Part shown: positions 1 through 8,749 of the stretch, one piece after another
Position numbering within the stretch: position 1 is the first letter of the stretch
Layout of the letters: the number at the start of each line of letters is the position of its first letter
NCBI GenBank assembly: GCA_024639325.1
Contig: JAHEIO010000015.1
Location: forward strand, 1-61,570
Length of the DNA stretch: 61,570 nucleotides
Source: Gammaproteobacteria bacterium
GTDB lineage: Bacteria; Pseudomonadota; Gammaproteobacteria; Arenicellales; JAANXG01
Reading direction: 5' to 3'
Notes under the pieces: model-generated
Database searches by the model: none
Seen by the model: only the letters and a program-made list of their open reading frames with translations
Told to the model about the DNA's origin: nothing
Made by a program: the position numbers and the translations under genes

Positions 1-131
1 CGACGCATCCTAAGCGCCTCACCCCTTCGGGGCTACCGCGAAAAATCGCTCCCGGCGATTTTTTCAGCCCGGCGTTGATCGGCACCTGTCCTGCGCAATC
101 GCTCGGGATCCTGGTGAGAAACGCGGGCTAG
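1..131 (+). repeat. MITE family A, partial copy cut by window start
   Basis: This is the reverse complement of one end of the complete copy at 41918-42230. It includes the internal hairpin around the CCCCTTCGGGG stretch and ends in the terminal inverted repeat TGGTGAGAAACGCGGGCTAG. No coding capacity is apparent. The terminal CTAG at 128-131 is shared with the next element. Confidence 0.85.
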
Positions 132-288
132 TTCCCGTCCACAATGCCCGTCATTGCGAGCGTAGCGAAGCAATCCAGTGAACCAAATTGTTAAAATGCG
201 GCGCTGGATTGCCGCGTTCTGCCACGCTTCGCTCGCAGCTTGGGCGCGTTCCTTGCAATGACTTAAGCTTTTTGTGGACAGGAACTAG
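128..288. repeat. Short inverted-repeat element B (CTAG-bounded)
   Basis: This 161-bp non-coding element has 17-bp terminal inverted repeats, CTAGTTCCCGTCCACAA on the left and TTGTGGACAGGAACTAG on the right, with one mismatch. Inside is a second inverted arrangement of the kind TCATTGCGAGCG...GAAGCAATCCA, resembling intergenic palindromes common in many bacterial genomes. It begins at the same CTAG that ends the MITE A copy before it, so one element probably inserted at the edge of the other. Confidence 0.7.
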
Positions 289-299
289 CTACATCTATG

Positions 300-361
300 C
301 TCCCCGCTGCAGACCGGCGCTCAGTTTCACCTGTCCTGCGTCATCGCTCGGGGTGCGCTAG
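300..361 (+). repeat. Degenerate MITE A end next to coq7
   Basis: The stretch CACCTGTCCTGCGTCATCGC followed by TCGGGG matches the right arm of MITE A. The TIR itself is mostly deleted and only a final CTAG at 358-361 remains. That CTAG supplies the TAG stop codon of coq7 on the minus strand. Confidence 0.5.
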
Positions 362-1002
362 ATTCTGGCGGCGGCGGCGGTCATTATCTTCGATGTCAGC
401 GACATCAGCCGCTTGACCGGCCGAGGGAGTTCCGCCGCGCCCGTATTCACCGCCTGCGCCGCGTGGCTGTCCTCGTCATCACGCATCTGTTCGACGATAG
501 CGCGGCTTCTGCGGTCGTCTTCCGGGAGTTTTTCCAAGTGGCCGTCCAGGTGTTTCACTACCTGTCGCTCCGTTTCCGCCAGGAAGCCCAGATTCCAACG
601 ATCGCCGGCTAAGCCGAATACCGAGCCGATCACGAACGATCCGGCGTACCAGATGGGATTCAGCAAGCTTGTGCGCGAATCGAGCTGCTCGAGCCGTTCC
701 TCGCACCAGCTCAGGTGGTCGTTTTCCTCCCGGGAGGCGGTTTCCATCGCGCTGCGGACCGAGTCCGACCGCGCGGTAAGGGCCTGCGCCTGGTACAGGG
801 CCTGGGCGCAAACCTCACCGGCGTGGTTGACGCGCATCAATCGTGCCGATCGAATCTTGTCCGAGGTTTCTTCAGCGGACTTGTGTTTCCCCGCGGGCGA
901 AGGCCGGTTTCTCGGCGGGCGCCCAAACACCGTGCACAGCGCATCGTCGAGTATGAAGACGATGTTGTCGGTAGCTGAGTACGCTCTGTCCTTACAAATC
1001 AT
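358..1002 (-). CDS. coq7: Demethoxyubiquinone hydroxylase Coq7
   Basis: Hydroxylates the demethoxyubiquinol ring late in ubiquinone synthesis, at the inner membrane. The 214-residue product has the family's usual length when started at the ATG ending at 1002. An upstream in-frame ATG at 1080 would add 26 residues not expected in the family. The di-iron ligands of the ferritin-like four-helix fold are visible: E63, E93-x-x-H96, E145 and E177-x-x-H180. A hydrophobic hairpin at about 115-135 fits membrane association. The TAG stop lies in a CTAG at the end of a degenerate MITE. It stands alone, transcribed away from the rest of the block. The family assignment is firm. Confidence 0.95.
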   Translation of the reverse strand: MICKDRAYSATDNIVFILDDALCTVFGRPPRNRPSPAGKHKSAEETSDKIRSARLMRVNHAGEVCAQALYQAQALTARSDSVRSAMETASREENDHLSWCEERLEQLDSRTSLLNPIWYAGSFVIGSVFGLAGDRWNLGFLAETERQVVKHLDGHLEKLPEDDRRSRAIVEQMRDDEDSHAAQAVNTGAAELPRPVKRLMSLTSKIMTAAAARI

Positions 1003-1156
1003 GGGTTGGATCACGCTGGCGACCGTCGTGGTTGGAATTGAGAAGTATCCGCAGTGATCATATCTAAAATCGCCGGGCACATAAATGTGTTTGTACCCGG
1101 GGCCATTCTCCTGCCGTACAATGGAACCGGTATTGATTCGAGGCGCCCCTCACAAT

Positions 1157-1226
1157 TGTAGGAGCGGCCCCCCATATAGTAGGAGCGGCCCCCCTCAAAT
1201 TGTAGGAGCGGCGCCCCCGCCGCGAT
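1157..1226. repeat. GTAGGAGCGGC intergenic repeats, three tandem copies
   Basis: Three copies of TGTAGGAGCGGC-type sequence lie at about 1157, 1178 and 1202, roughly 20-24 bp apart. The last continues into CCCCGCCGCGATC. The same family, as full hairpins, occurs at 41634-41813. This resembles REP-like GTAGGAGCGGC palindromes of gammaproteobacteria. It lies upstream of the small ORF at 1266. Confidence 0.75.
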
Positions 1227-1265
1227 CAAAGAGATCAATGCATTGAAAACATTTTCGAGCACCCA

Positions 1266-1439
1266 ATGACACATTCGCCGGTTACCGCCTACGCAGTCTC
1301 CTGCAAGGGAAAAGCGGTTACCCTGGCCAAAGAACTGGGGTTCGATCGCCGCAAGTGGCAGCGGCAGATCGGAAGCCTCGGGCTGGATGACTCGGAAGGA
1401 AACATTACCTGTCCGGTCCTCGTGATCACAGGAGAGTAA
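1266..1439 (+). CDS. Small hypothetical protein (57 aa)
   Basis: An ATG-to-TAA frame of 57 residues, starting MTHSPVTAYAVSCKGKAV and ending in CPVLVITGE. The middle is basic (FDRRKWQRQ) and the product has two cysteines. I do not recognise a family. It ends 84 bases before RidA and could be its upstream partner or a chance frame. No strong ribosome-binding site is visible, only GAGC six bases before the ATG. No membrane segment or signal peptide is seen. Confidence 0.35.
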   Translation: MTHSPVTAYAVSCKGKAVTLAKELGFDRRKWQRQIGSLGLDDSEGNITCPVLVITGE

Positions 1440-1523
1440 GATCCAATCCATTCGCTTTTGGTTCCGTTTTCGACCGAAAATCTGTAATCATGACAGGGGC
1501 ACTTCGACCCGGAGGAAATGCAT

Positions 1524-1919
1524 ATGCCGGTTGGTAAAGAAACGATAGGGGGTCCGCTGGTTGTCAACGGGCGAAAACTTTCCCTGTCCCGTGCAGTGAA
1601 AGCCGGTGGAATGATTTTTCTGACCGGACAGATTCCAATGAAAGACGGTGCGCCAATGACGGAAGGATCCATCGAGGAGCAGACTCGGAGCTGCATCGAA
1701 AACATTCGCGAAACCCTTGCTCTGGCGGGATGCGGTCTGTCGGATGTGGTAAAAACGACCGTATGGTTGAAAGATCGCGGCGATTTTCCGAGGTTCAATG
1801 CGATTTATGGCGAATATTTCGAGAAAGAACCGCCGGCAAGGACGGGGCTCGTCTGCGATTTTCTCGTAGACATAAAGATCGAAATCGAATGCATCGCATA
1901 CGCCGGCGAGTTATCGTAG
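1524..1919 (+). CDS. RidA/YjgF family enamine/imine deaminase
   Basis: RidA proteins hydrolyse reactive enamine/imine intermediates released by PLP enzymes, and related members act in catabolic clusters. The 131-residue product carries the family's active-site arginine (R106 in PPARTGLV) and glutamate (E120 in KIEIE). An ATG at 1518 is only 2 bases from the GGAGG at 1511-1515, whereas the ATG at 1524 has 8-base spacing, so the second is preferred. It is followed after 26 bases by an aldehyde dehydrogenase with its own strong RBS, suggesting co-transcription. The exact RidA subfamily and substrate cannot be told. Confidence 0.9.
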   Translation: MPVGKETIGGPLVVNGRKLSLSRAVKAGGMIFLTGQIPMKDGAPMTEGSIEEQTRSCIENIRETLALAGCGLSDVVKTTVWLKDRGDFPRFNAIYGEYFEKEPPARTGLVCDFLVDIKIEIECIAYAGELS

Positions 1920-1945
1920 TTCGCATTCGTCTCCTGGAGGAATAA

Positions 1946-3430
1946 ATGACAATTCTTAAAAAGTATCAGATGTATGTGGATGGCGCATGGGTCGATGCTG
2001 AAAACGGCGATACGTTCGAGAGCGTCAACCCGGCCACGGGCGAGCCGTGGGCGATAGTTCCCGCCGCAGGTGAACGGGACGTCGACCGGGCCGTACAAGC
2101 CGCCTACAGGGCGTTCACCGGCGGCCCGTGGAACACGATGCTGCCGACGGAAAGAGGGGCACTGCTGCGCAATCTTGCCGAGGTCATGACGAAGCACTCG
2201 GAACAATTGGGCAAAACGGAGACGATCGATACCGGCAAGCTGTATTCGGAAACGCGCTGGCAGGCGGCATACCTGTCGAGCTACTATCATTATTACGCCG
2301 GTCTCGCGGACAAGTTCCACGGCGATACGTTGCCCATCGACAAGCCCGATATGTGGGCGATGACGATCCGCGAGCCGCTGGGTGTTGTAGCGGCGGTCGT
2401 TCCCTGGAACTCTCAGTTGTTTCTGGTGGCCGTCAAAATCGCACCGGCGCTGGCCGCCGGCAATACGGTGGTGCTAAAGGCATCGGAGCATGCGTCGGCA
2501 GCCATGCTCGAGTTTGGCAGGGTTTTCGAAGAAGCCGGTTTTCCGCCCGGCGTCTTGAATATCGTCACCGGCATGGGCGAACCCTGCGGTTCCGCTTTGA
2601 CCACCCATCCACTGGTCGATCGCATCAGTTTTACCGGCGGGCTGGCGTCCGCCAGACAGATCATACGCAACTCGGCGGAGAATTTTGCCGAGGTGTCGCT
2701 GGAACTGGGAGGCAAGTCGCCAATGATCGTCTTCGATGACGTCGACCTCGACAACGCCGTCAACGGTATTTTGCTCAGCATATTCAGCGCCACCGGACAA
2801 AGCTGTGTGGCAGGATCGCGTCTGCTGGTCCAGCATGACATTTACGACGAACTGATTGCCCGGGTGGCGGAGCGTGCGGCGCACATCAGGATCGGCGATC
2901 CCCTCGATGAAGACAGTCAAATGGGCCCATTGGCAACGCCGGCGCAGCTGGAGAGAATCGAGAGAACCGTGGCCGGCGCACTGGAAAATGGAGGAATGCT
3001 GGTTCACGGTGGCAGGAAACCCGATGGTCTCGACAGGGGGTGGTACTACGAGCCGACTATCGTTGCCTGTCCGAGCCAGGACCTGGACATCGTGCGCGAG
3101 GAAATGTTCGGCCCGGTGTTGAGCGTGATCCGTTTCAAGGATGAAAGAGATGCCATCCGACTGGCCAACGACACCCGCTTCGGGCTGGCCGCCGGATTGT
3201 TCACACGGGATATAGGGCGGGCGCTTCGTGTAACCAAATCACTCCGTACCGGCATCGTCTGGGTGAATACCTACCGCATGGTCTCACCCATGGCGCCCTT
3301 CGGCGGATTCAAGGACAGCGGCCACGGCAGGGAATCCGGCTTGGAGGCGATCTACGACTACACGCGCGTCAAGACCGTGTGGCTGAATACGTCGCCTGAC
3401 CCGATCGCGGATCCCTTCCGCATGCAGTAG
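1946..3430 (+). CDS. NAD(P)-dependent aldehyde dehydrogenase
   Basis: Oxidises an aldehyde to the carboxylic acid; the substrate is unknown. At 494 residues it is of ordinary ALDH-superfamily length. Key residues are in place: N155 in VPWN, cofactor lysine K178, general base E253 in ELGGKSP, and the nucleophile C287 in ATGQSCVAGS. The NAD-binding FTGS motif reads FTGG here. A clear GGAGG precedes the ATG. The upstream RidA and the downstream beta-hydroxyacid dehydrogenase (11 bases away) suggest a small catabolic operon, perhaps for an amino-aldehyde or hydroxy-acid. That role is inferred from context only. Confidence 0.92.
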   Translation: MTILKKYQMYVDGAWVDAENGDTFESVNPATGEPWAIVPAAGERDVDRAVQAAYRAFTGGPWNTMLPTERGALLRNLAEVMTKHSEQLGKTETIDTGKLYSETRWQAAYLSSYYHYYAGLADKFHGDTLPIDKPDMWAMTIREPLGVVAAVVPWNSQLFLVAVKIAPALAAGNTVVLKASEHASAAMLEFGRVFEEAGFPPGVLNIVTGMGEPCGSALTTHPLVDRISFTGGLASARQIIRNSAENFAEVSLELGGKSPMIVFDDVDLDNAVNGILLSIFSATGQSCVAGSRLLVQHDIYDELIARVAERAAHIRIGDPLDEDSQMGPLATPAQLERIERTVAGALENGGMLVHGGRKPDGLDRGWYYEPTIVACPSQDLDIVREEMFGPVLSVIRFKDERDAIRLANDTRFGLAAGLFTRDIGRALRVTKSLRTGIVWVNTYRMVSPMAPFGGFKDSGHGRESGLEAIYDYTRVKTVWLNTSPDPIADPFRMQ

Positions 3431-3441
3431 GTTCGTTAACT

Positions 3442-4314
3442 ATGGATAATTTGCACATTGGATTTATCGGGCTGGGGCTGATGGGCAAACCCATGGCGCT
3501 GAATCTTCATCGGTCCGGGGGCAGTCTGGTGATTCACAATCGCAGCCAGGAAGTGGTGCGTGAACTTGCAGACCTTGGCATGACGCCCGCGGCATCACCC
3601 CGGGAAGTGGCGCAGCAGACCGAAGTGGTTGTGTTGATGCTCTCCGATACGCCGGCGGTGGAGCGGGTGCTGCTGGGTGAAAAGGGCGTGCTCGAGGGAT
3701 TGCGCGCGAAATCGCTGGTTATCGACATGGGAACCACCGCGGTCATGCCCACCCGAGAGTTTGCACGGGCCGTCGAGGAAGCCGGGTCGGATTATATCGA
3801 TGCTCCGGTTTCCGGCGGACAGATCGGCGCCATCGAGGCCGGGCTGACGATTATGGCCGGCGGCAGGACGGATGCGTTCGAAAGAGCCAAACCTGTGCTG
3901 AGTGTTCTGGGCGGCAACGTCACTCACGTCGGGGGCGCCGGGGCCGGCCAGGTCGCCAAGGCCGCCAATCAGATCATTGTTGGCTTGACTATTGGCGCCG
4001 TGGCTGAGGCCCTCGCCTTGACCCAGGCCTGCGGCGTCGACGCGAAAAACGTGCGCGAGGCCCTCAAAGGCGGCTTTGCGTGGTCGAGGATCATGGAACT
4101 CCACGGACAGCGGATGATCGATGGAGACTTCGAGCCCGGCGGCCGGTCCGAGACGCAACGCAAGGATCTTCAGCAGGCGCTGGATCTCGCTGAAGCGGTG
4201 GGCGTCGAGCTGCCCGCGACCCGACTGTGCCGCGGGCTCTACGACGAGCTCATCGAACAGGGCGGTGGCAATCTGGACCACAGCGCGCTATTCAACGTAA
4301 TTCGACGCCGGTGA
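3442..4314 (+). CDS. Beta-hydroxyacid dehydrogenase (3-HIBADH/tartronate semialdehyde reductase family)
   Basis: NAD(P)-dependent enzyme of the 3-hydroxyisobutyrate dehydrogenase/GarR/GlxR family, 290 residues. The N-terminal Rossmann motif is GFIGLGLMGKPMALNL (7-22), the substrate loop is APVSGGQIGA (121-130), and the catalytic lysine is K173 in GAGQVAKAANQ. Close members reduce tartronate semialdehyde to glycerate, which would suit the nearby glcDEF and tartrate-dehydrogenase genes. 3-hydroxyisobutyrate or other beta-hydroxyacids remain possible. It follows the aldehyde dehydrogenase by 11 bases and is probably its operon partner. Confidence 0.88.
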   Translation: MDNLHIGFIGLGLMGKPMALNLHRSGGSLVIHNRSQEVVRELADLGMTPAASPREVAQQTEVVVLMLSDTPAVERVLLGEKGVLEGLRAKSLVIDMGTTAVMPTREFARAVEEAGSDYIDAPVSGGQIGAIEAGLTIMAGGRTDAFERAKPVLSVLGGNVTHVGGAGAGQVAKAANQIIVGLTIGAVAEALALTQACGVDAKNVREALKGGFAWSRIMELHGQRMIDGDFEPGGRSETQRKDLQQALDLAEAVGVELPATRLCRGLYDELIEQGGGNLDHSALFNVIRRR

Positions 4315-4395
4315 CGCAGGTGCCCGGGGTCCTGGCGGGCAATACAGGCTAGAATAGAGTCTTCAACGATCAATCAATTCGACTGAGAGATTTCC

Positions 4396-5379
4396 ATGGA
4401 TCCTCTATTTGACGTGCTGTTCAGTTTCTGGGTCGGCCTGGGCGTTGTTCTGCTCGTGGTTCTCAGGGCATCGATCAAGCTCGTCCCCCAGAACCAGGCA
4501 TACGTAATCGAGCGCTTCGGCAAGTACCGGGGAACCCTGACCGCGGGCCTGAATTTCATCTTCCCCTTGATCGATCGAATCGCCTACAAGCAGTCTTTGA
4601 AGGAACAGGCTTTCGATGTTCCGAGCCAAAGCGCAATCACCAAGGACAATATCGGGTTGACGGTGGACGGCGTCCTGTACCTGAAAGTTCTCGATGCGTA
4701 CAAGTGCAGCTACGGCGTCGAAGACTACGTCTTCGCCGTCACCCAACTGGCCCAGACTACCATGCGCTCGGAGATCGGCAAGATCGATCTGGACAAGACG
4801 TTCGAGGAGCGTGACGCGCTGAATACCGCAATCGTATCTTCGATCAACCTTGCCGCGGAGCCTTGGGGCGCCCAGGTGCTGCGATACGAAATCAAGGACA
4901 TCATTCCACCGCAAAGCGTGCAGCAGGCGATGGAGCGGCAGATGAAAGCCGAGCGTGAGAAACGCGCGGCGATCCTCGAATCCGAAGGCGAGCGCCAGGC
5001 GGCGATCAATGTGGCCGAAGGTCAGAAGCAGTCGAAAGTACTGGCCGCCGAGGCGGACCGGATGGAACAGATCCTGCAGGCCCAGGGTGAGGCCAAGGCA
5101 ATTGAAATGGTCGCGGACGCAAAGGCAACGGCGCTGCGGACCATCGGCGAGGCCGCGGCAACCGAGAAAGGTCAAAAAGCGGTACAGCTCGATCTGGCCA
5201 GCGGGGCTATCGAGGCGAAGCGGGCAATAGCGAAGGATTCCACGGTGGTGCTCATGGACGGGAAGTCCAGCGACGCCGGCCAGGTCGTCGCCGAGGCAAT
5301 CGCGATAGTCAGCGCCATGAACAAAAGCGAGGCCTTCTCGAGCACCGGCACGTCTGATTCGGGGCGTCGCGACGCATGA
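4396..5379 (+). CDS. SPFH/band 7 protein, QmcA-like
   Basis: Membrane-anchored scaffold of the SPFH (stomatin/prohibitin/flotillin/HflK) superfamily, 327 residues. One hydrophobic N-terminal segment (about 8-27) is followed by the band 7 domain (NQAYVIERFGKYRGTLTAGL through IKDIIPPQSVQQAMERQ). A long Glu/Ala/Lys-rich coiled-coil region (about 175-265) follows. The stop overlaps the ATG of the NfeD gene by 4 bases, the classic pairing of stomatin-like and NfeD genes. Such pairs are thought to organise membrane microdomains. The 81-base upstream gap contains a possible -10 (TAGAAT near 4351). Confidence 0.92.
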   Translation: MDPLFDVLFSFWVGLGVVLLVVLRASIKLVPQNQAYVIERFGKYRGTLTAGLNFIFPLIDRIAYKQSLKEQAFDVPSQSAITKDNIGLTVDGVLYLKVLDAYKCSYGVEDYVFAVTQLAQTTMRSEIGKIDLDKTFEERDALNTAIVSSINLAAEPWGAQVLRYEIKDIIPPQSVQQAMERQMKAEREKRAAILESEGERQAAINVAEGQKQSKVLAAEADRMEQILQAQGEAKAIEMVADAKATALRTIGEAAATEKGQKAVQLDLASGAIEAKRAIAKDSTVVLMDGKSSDAGQVVAEAIAIVSAMNKSEAFSSTGTSDSGRRDA

Positions 5380-5864
5380 TCGGGTACTTCGAGGCAAACC
5401 AGCACGCTTTCTGGTTCGCCGTCGGATTCGTTCTCCTCGCCATCGAAATCGGCTTCCTGGGGCTGGCCAGCGGCATCGTCCTGTTTGCGGGAATCGGCGC
5501 ACTGGCCACCGGCATCATGCTTTGGCTCGGCTGGCTCCCGAATACCTGGTTGGCGGGGATCGCCAGCTTCGGGATCAGCGCTTTCGTGAGCGCCGTAGTC
5601 CTCTGGAAGCCCCTGCTCAAGCTGCAGAACTACAAAACCCCCGCCAAAGACAACAGCAGCGACCTGATCGGTTATGCATTCCACCTGCAACAGCCGATCA
5701 CCGCTACGAGCCACGGCAGCATCAGGTATTCGGGCGTCGAATGGCGCGTCGAGATCGACGAGAGCTGCGAGCTTCCCTCCCTGGAGGCCGGTCGCAAGGT
5801 CGTTGTAGCGTCCGTGGACGCGGGGGTATTCAGAGTCAGGCCGGTGGAGCAAAACAATGAGTGA
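5376..5864 (+). CDS. NfeD family membrane protein
   Basis: A 162-residue partner of the preceding SPFH protein. Three hydrophobic helices (about 8-28, 30-50, 53-75) are followed by a soluble C-terminal half of the OB-fold type (about 85-160), the layout of short NfeD1b proteins that lack the protease domain. The start overlaps the upstream stop (ATGA), indicating translational coupling. It likely sits in the inner membrane with the SPFH oligomer. Confidence 0.9.
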   Translation: MIGYFEANQHAFWFAVGFVLLAIEIGFLGLASGIVLFAGIGALATGIMLWLGWLPNTWLAGIASFGISAFVSAVVLWKPLLKLQNYKTPAKDNSSDLIGYAFHLQQPITATSHGSIRYSGVEWRVEIDESCELPSLEAGRKVVVASVDAGVFRVRPVEQNNE

Positions 5865-5873
5865 CAGGCGCAC

Positions 5874-6941
5874 ATGAAAAATTACAATATCGCGGTGATA
5901 CCCGGCGACGGCATAGGTACCGAGGTCGTGCCGGAGGGGATACGAGCGCTGGAAGCCGTCGGCCGGCGCTTCGACCTCCGTTTCCAGTGGACGGAATTTT
6001 CATGGAGTTGCGAAACATACATGAAGACCGGCCAGATGATGCCTGACGACGGGATCGAATTGCTGAAGGGGTTCGATGCGATCTATCTCGGAGCCGTGGG
6101 TTTTCCGGGGGTTGCCGACCATGTCTCGTTGTGGGGGCTTTTGATCCCCATTCGAAGGGAAATGCGGCAGTACGTCAACCTGCGACCGGTGAGGCTACTG
6201 AAAGGAATCGAATCACCGCTCAAGGACCGCGAAGCCTCGGAGATCGATTTTTACGTCGTTCGCGAGAACAACGAGGGAGAGTATTCGGAAATCGGCGGTC
6301 GCATGTATGCAGGCACCGACCTGGAGATGGTGGTTCAGGAAAACGTGTTTACGCGACACGGGGTGGATCGCATACTGAAATACGCATTCGAACTGGCGCG
6401 CAGCCGTCCCGCGAAGCATTTGACATCGGCCACGAAATCGAACGGCATCGTGTACACCATGCCTTACTGGGATGAACGATTTGCCCGGATGGCAAAAAAC
6501 TATCCCGATATCGAGGTGGATCAGTATCACATAGATATCCTCACCGCGAATTTTGTTCTGCACCCGGACTGGTTCGACGTGGTCGTAGGCAGTAATCTTT
6601 TCGGGGACATCCTGTCGGACCTGGGACCGGCCATAGCCGGCACCATCGGCATCGCACCGTCAGCCAACATCAATCCCGAGAATGAATATCCAAGCATGTT
6701 CGAACCGGTGCACGGGTCTGCGCCCGACATCGCCGGCAGGGGCATCGCCAACCCCATCGGCCAGATCTGGTCCGGGGCAATGATGCTGGAGCACCTGGGT
6801 GAATCCGACGCCGCGGCTTCGATCGAAACCGCCATCGAACGGGTGCTGGCGGAGTCGGACGTCCACACGCCCGATATAGGTGGAAAAGCCTCAACCAGAG
6901 ATCTGGGCGGGGCGATAGAGGAGATCATATCCGGCGGTTAA
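5874..6941 (+). CDS. Tartrate/D-malate-type dehydrogenase (isocitrate/isopropylmalate dehydrogenase family)
   Basis: A 355-residue metal- and NAD-dependent beta-decarboxylating dehydrogenase. It opens with the family signature IAVIPGDGIGTEVVPEG and has the nucleotide-binding VHGSAPDIAGRGIANPIG near 280. It carries FTRHGVDRILKYAFELA and NLFGDILSDLGPAIAG, as in tartrate dehydrogenase and DmlA. The text YMKTGQMMPDDGIELL and the loop GFPGVADHVSLWG are characteristic of the tartrate dehydrogenase/decarboxylase branch, not LeuB. Context (a tartronate-semialdehyde-type reductase upstream, glcDEF downstream) supports hydroxy-dicarboxylate metabolism. The exact substrate (meso- or L-tartrate, D-malate) is undetermined. 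Confidence 0.88.
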   Translation: MKNYNIAVIPGDGIGTEVVPEGIRALEAVGRRFDLRFQWTEFSWSCETYMKTGQMMPDDGIELLKGFDAIYLGAVGFPGVADHVSLWGLLIPIRREMRQYVNLRPVRLLKGIESPLKDREASEIDFYVVRENNEGEYSEIGGRMYAGTDLEMVVQENVFTRHGVDRILKYAFELARSRPAKHLTSATKSNGIVYTMPYWDERFARMAKNYPDIEVDQYHIDILTANFVLHPDWFDVVVGSNLFGDILSDLGPAIAGTIGIAPSANINPENEYPSMFEPVHGSAPDIAGRGIANPIGQIWSGAMMLEHLGESDAAASIETAIERVLAESDVHTPDIGGKASTRDLGGAIEEIISGG

Positions 6942-6977
6942 CTATATGAATCCCGGGTGTTATAGTGGCTGACGAGC

Positions 6978-8462
6978 ATGTCGGTGGCCGAAAAAATTTC
7001 AATTCGTGAGTTGCGAAACCGGGTCGCGGGAGATCTGCGCCGGAAACTCGCACGTGAATCCGTACTCGCAGACGAGGAGTCGCTGCGTCCCTACGAGTGC
7101 GATGGCTTGTCTGCGTACCGACGGCTGCCCCTCGCGGTTACCCTGCCGGATACCGTCGAACAGGTGCAAGACGTCGTGCGTTACTGCCATGGCAACGGCA
7201 TTCCGATCGTCGCGAGGGGCGCGGGCACGGGGTTGTCCGGAGGCGCGCTGCCCATCGAAGAAGGCGTGATCCTGAGTCTGGCAAAGTTCAACAAGATCCT
7301 CGACGTCGATACCGGCAACCGGACCGCGCTGGTGCAGCCCGGCGTGCGCAACCTGGCGATATCCGAGGCCGTGTCCCACCTGGGGCTCTACTACGCCCCG
7401 GATCCCTCTTCACAGATCGCCTGTACGATAGGAGGCAACGTTGCGGAAAATGCCGGCGGTTTGCACTGCCTCAAGTACGGCCTGACGGTACACAACATTC
7501 TAAAACTTAAGATCGTGACCGTCGACGGTGAACTGGTCACCATCGGATTGGATTCACTGGATTCTCCGGGCTACGATTTTCTGGCGCTGATGACCGGATC
7601 GGAGGGCCTGCTGGGAATTATCGTGGAAGTCACCGTCAGGCTGCTGCCCAAACCCGAGTGCGCCAAAGTCATCATGGCGTCGTTCGACGACGTCGAAAAA
7701 GCCGGCAATGCGGTAAGCAGCATCATTGCCGCCGGCATCCTCCCCGGCGGGCTGGAGATGATGGACAATCCGGCTATCCGGGCCACGGAAGATTTCGTCC
7801 ACGCGGGCTACGACACCGACGCGGCTGCGATACTGTTGTGCGAGGTCGACGGCACGCCCGAGGAAGTCGAAGACGAAATTGAGCGAGTCCGGCGTGTGTT
7901 GGAGGCAAGCGGCTGTATTAAGATGCAGGTGGCCGCCGATGATGACCAGCGCCAGTTGTTCTGGTCGGGCCGCAAGGCCGCATTTCCCGCCGTCGGGAGA
8001 ATATCTCCGGATTACTACTGCATTGATGGCACGATACCGAGGAAGGCGCTCGGCGACGTACTGAACAGGATTGAAGACCTGTCGAGTGAATACGGACTTC
8101 GCGTGGTGAACGTGTTCCATGCGGGCGACGGTAATTTACACCCCCTCATCCTGTACGACGGCAACATCGAGGGCGAGCTGGAACGGACAGAACAGCTGGC
8201 TGGAAAGATACTGGAAATGTGCATAGAGGTAGGCGGCACGATCACCGGCGAGCATGGCGTGGGAATGGAAAAGATCGATCACATGTGCGTGCAGTTCAAT
8301 ACAGCCGAACTCACCCAGTTCCACGCCGTGAAGGAGGCCTTCGATCCGGGCAGGCTGCTCAATCCCGACAAGGCGGTTCCAACGCTGCACCGCTGCGCCG
8401 AATTTGGGGCGATGCACGTGCACAAGGGGCAGTTGAAATTTCCGGAAATCGAACGCTTCTAG
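6978..8462 (+). CDS. glcD: Glycolate oxidase subunit GlcD (FAD-linked)
   Basis: The main flavoprotein subunit of the membrane-associated glycolate dehydrogenase, which oxidises glycolate to glyoxylate. At 494 residues it has a PCMH-type FAD-binding domain (about 50-230, with GIPIVARGAGTGLSGGALP and SSQIACTIGGNVAENAGG) and a C-terminal FAD-oxidase domain with VFHAGDGNLHPLILYD and GEHGVGMEK. The TAG stop lies within the CTAG that begins a MITE copy (8459-8704), which separates it from glcE. The C-terminus may therefore have been set by the insertion, although the final residues look normal for the family. Confidence 0.93.
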   Translation: MSVAEKISIRELRNRVAGDLRRKLARESVLADEESLRPYECDGLSAYRRLPLAVTLPDTVEQVQDVVRYCHGNGIPIVARGAGTGLSGGALPIEEGVILSLAKFNKILDVDTGNRTALVQPGVRNLAISEAVSHLGLYYAPDPSSQIACTIGGNVAENAGGLHCLKYGLTVHNILKLKIVTVDGELVTIGLDSLDSPGYDFLALMTGSEGLLGIIVEVTVRLLPKPECAKVIMASFDDVEKAGNAVSSIIAAGILPGGLEMMDNPAIRATEDFVHAGYDTDAAAILLCEVDGTPEEVEDEIERVRRVLEASGCIKMQVAADDDQRQLFWSGRKAAFPAVGRISPDYYCIDGTIPRKALGDVLNRIEDLSSEYGLRVVNVFHAGDGNLHPLILYDGNIEGELERTEQLAGKILEMCIEVGGTITGEHGVGMEKIDHMCVQFNTAELTQFHAVKEAFDPGRLLNPDKAVPTLHRCAEFGAMHVHKGQLKFPEIERF

Positions 8463-8704
8463 CCCGCATTTCTCACCATGCGGCTATAGAATCTCGTTAA
8501 GCATTGCAAACATCGAGGTCTATGGATTTGTCCAAAAAACAGTGTGTCTTGGTAACGCCTATCCCGGCGCTGGCTGGTCCAGGCCCCGCTGTACTTGGGC
8601 TTCATTCGATCCATAGCTACGGCTATGCATCTCACTCCAGCCCGGCGTTCATCGGCACCTGTCCTGCGCAATCGCTCGGGATCCTGGTGAGAAATGCGGG
8701 CTAG
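8459..8704 (-). repeat. MITE family A, 246-bp copy between glcD and glcE
   Basis: This non-coding element has terminal inverted repeats CTAGCCCGCATTTCTCACCA (8459-8478) and TGGTGAGAAATGCGGGCTAG (8685-8704). It is in the opposite orientation to the copy at 41918-42230 and lacks that copy's internal CCCCGAAGGGG hairpin segment, so it is about 67 bp shorter. It interrupts the glcDEF operon. Transcription must read through it, unless glcE has its own promoter here. Confidence 0.9.
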
Positions 8705-8749
8705 CCCTGGTCGGGAAGTCATGCTAGTTCTGCGTCGCAATCAAGCCTG

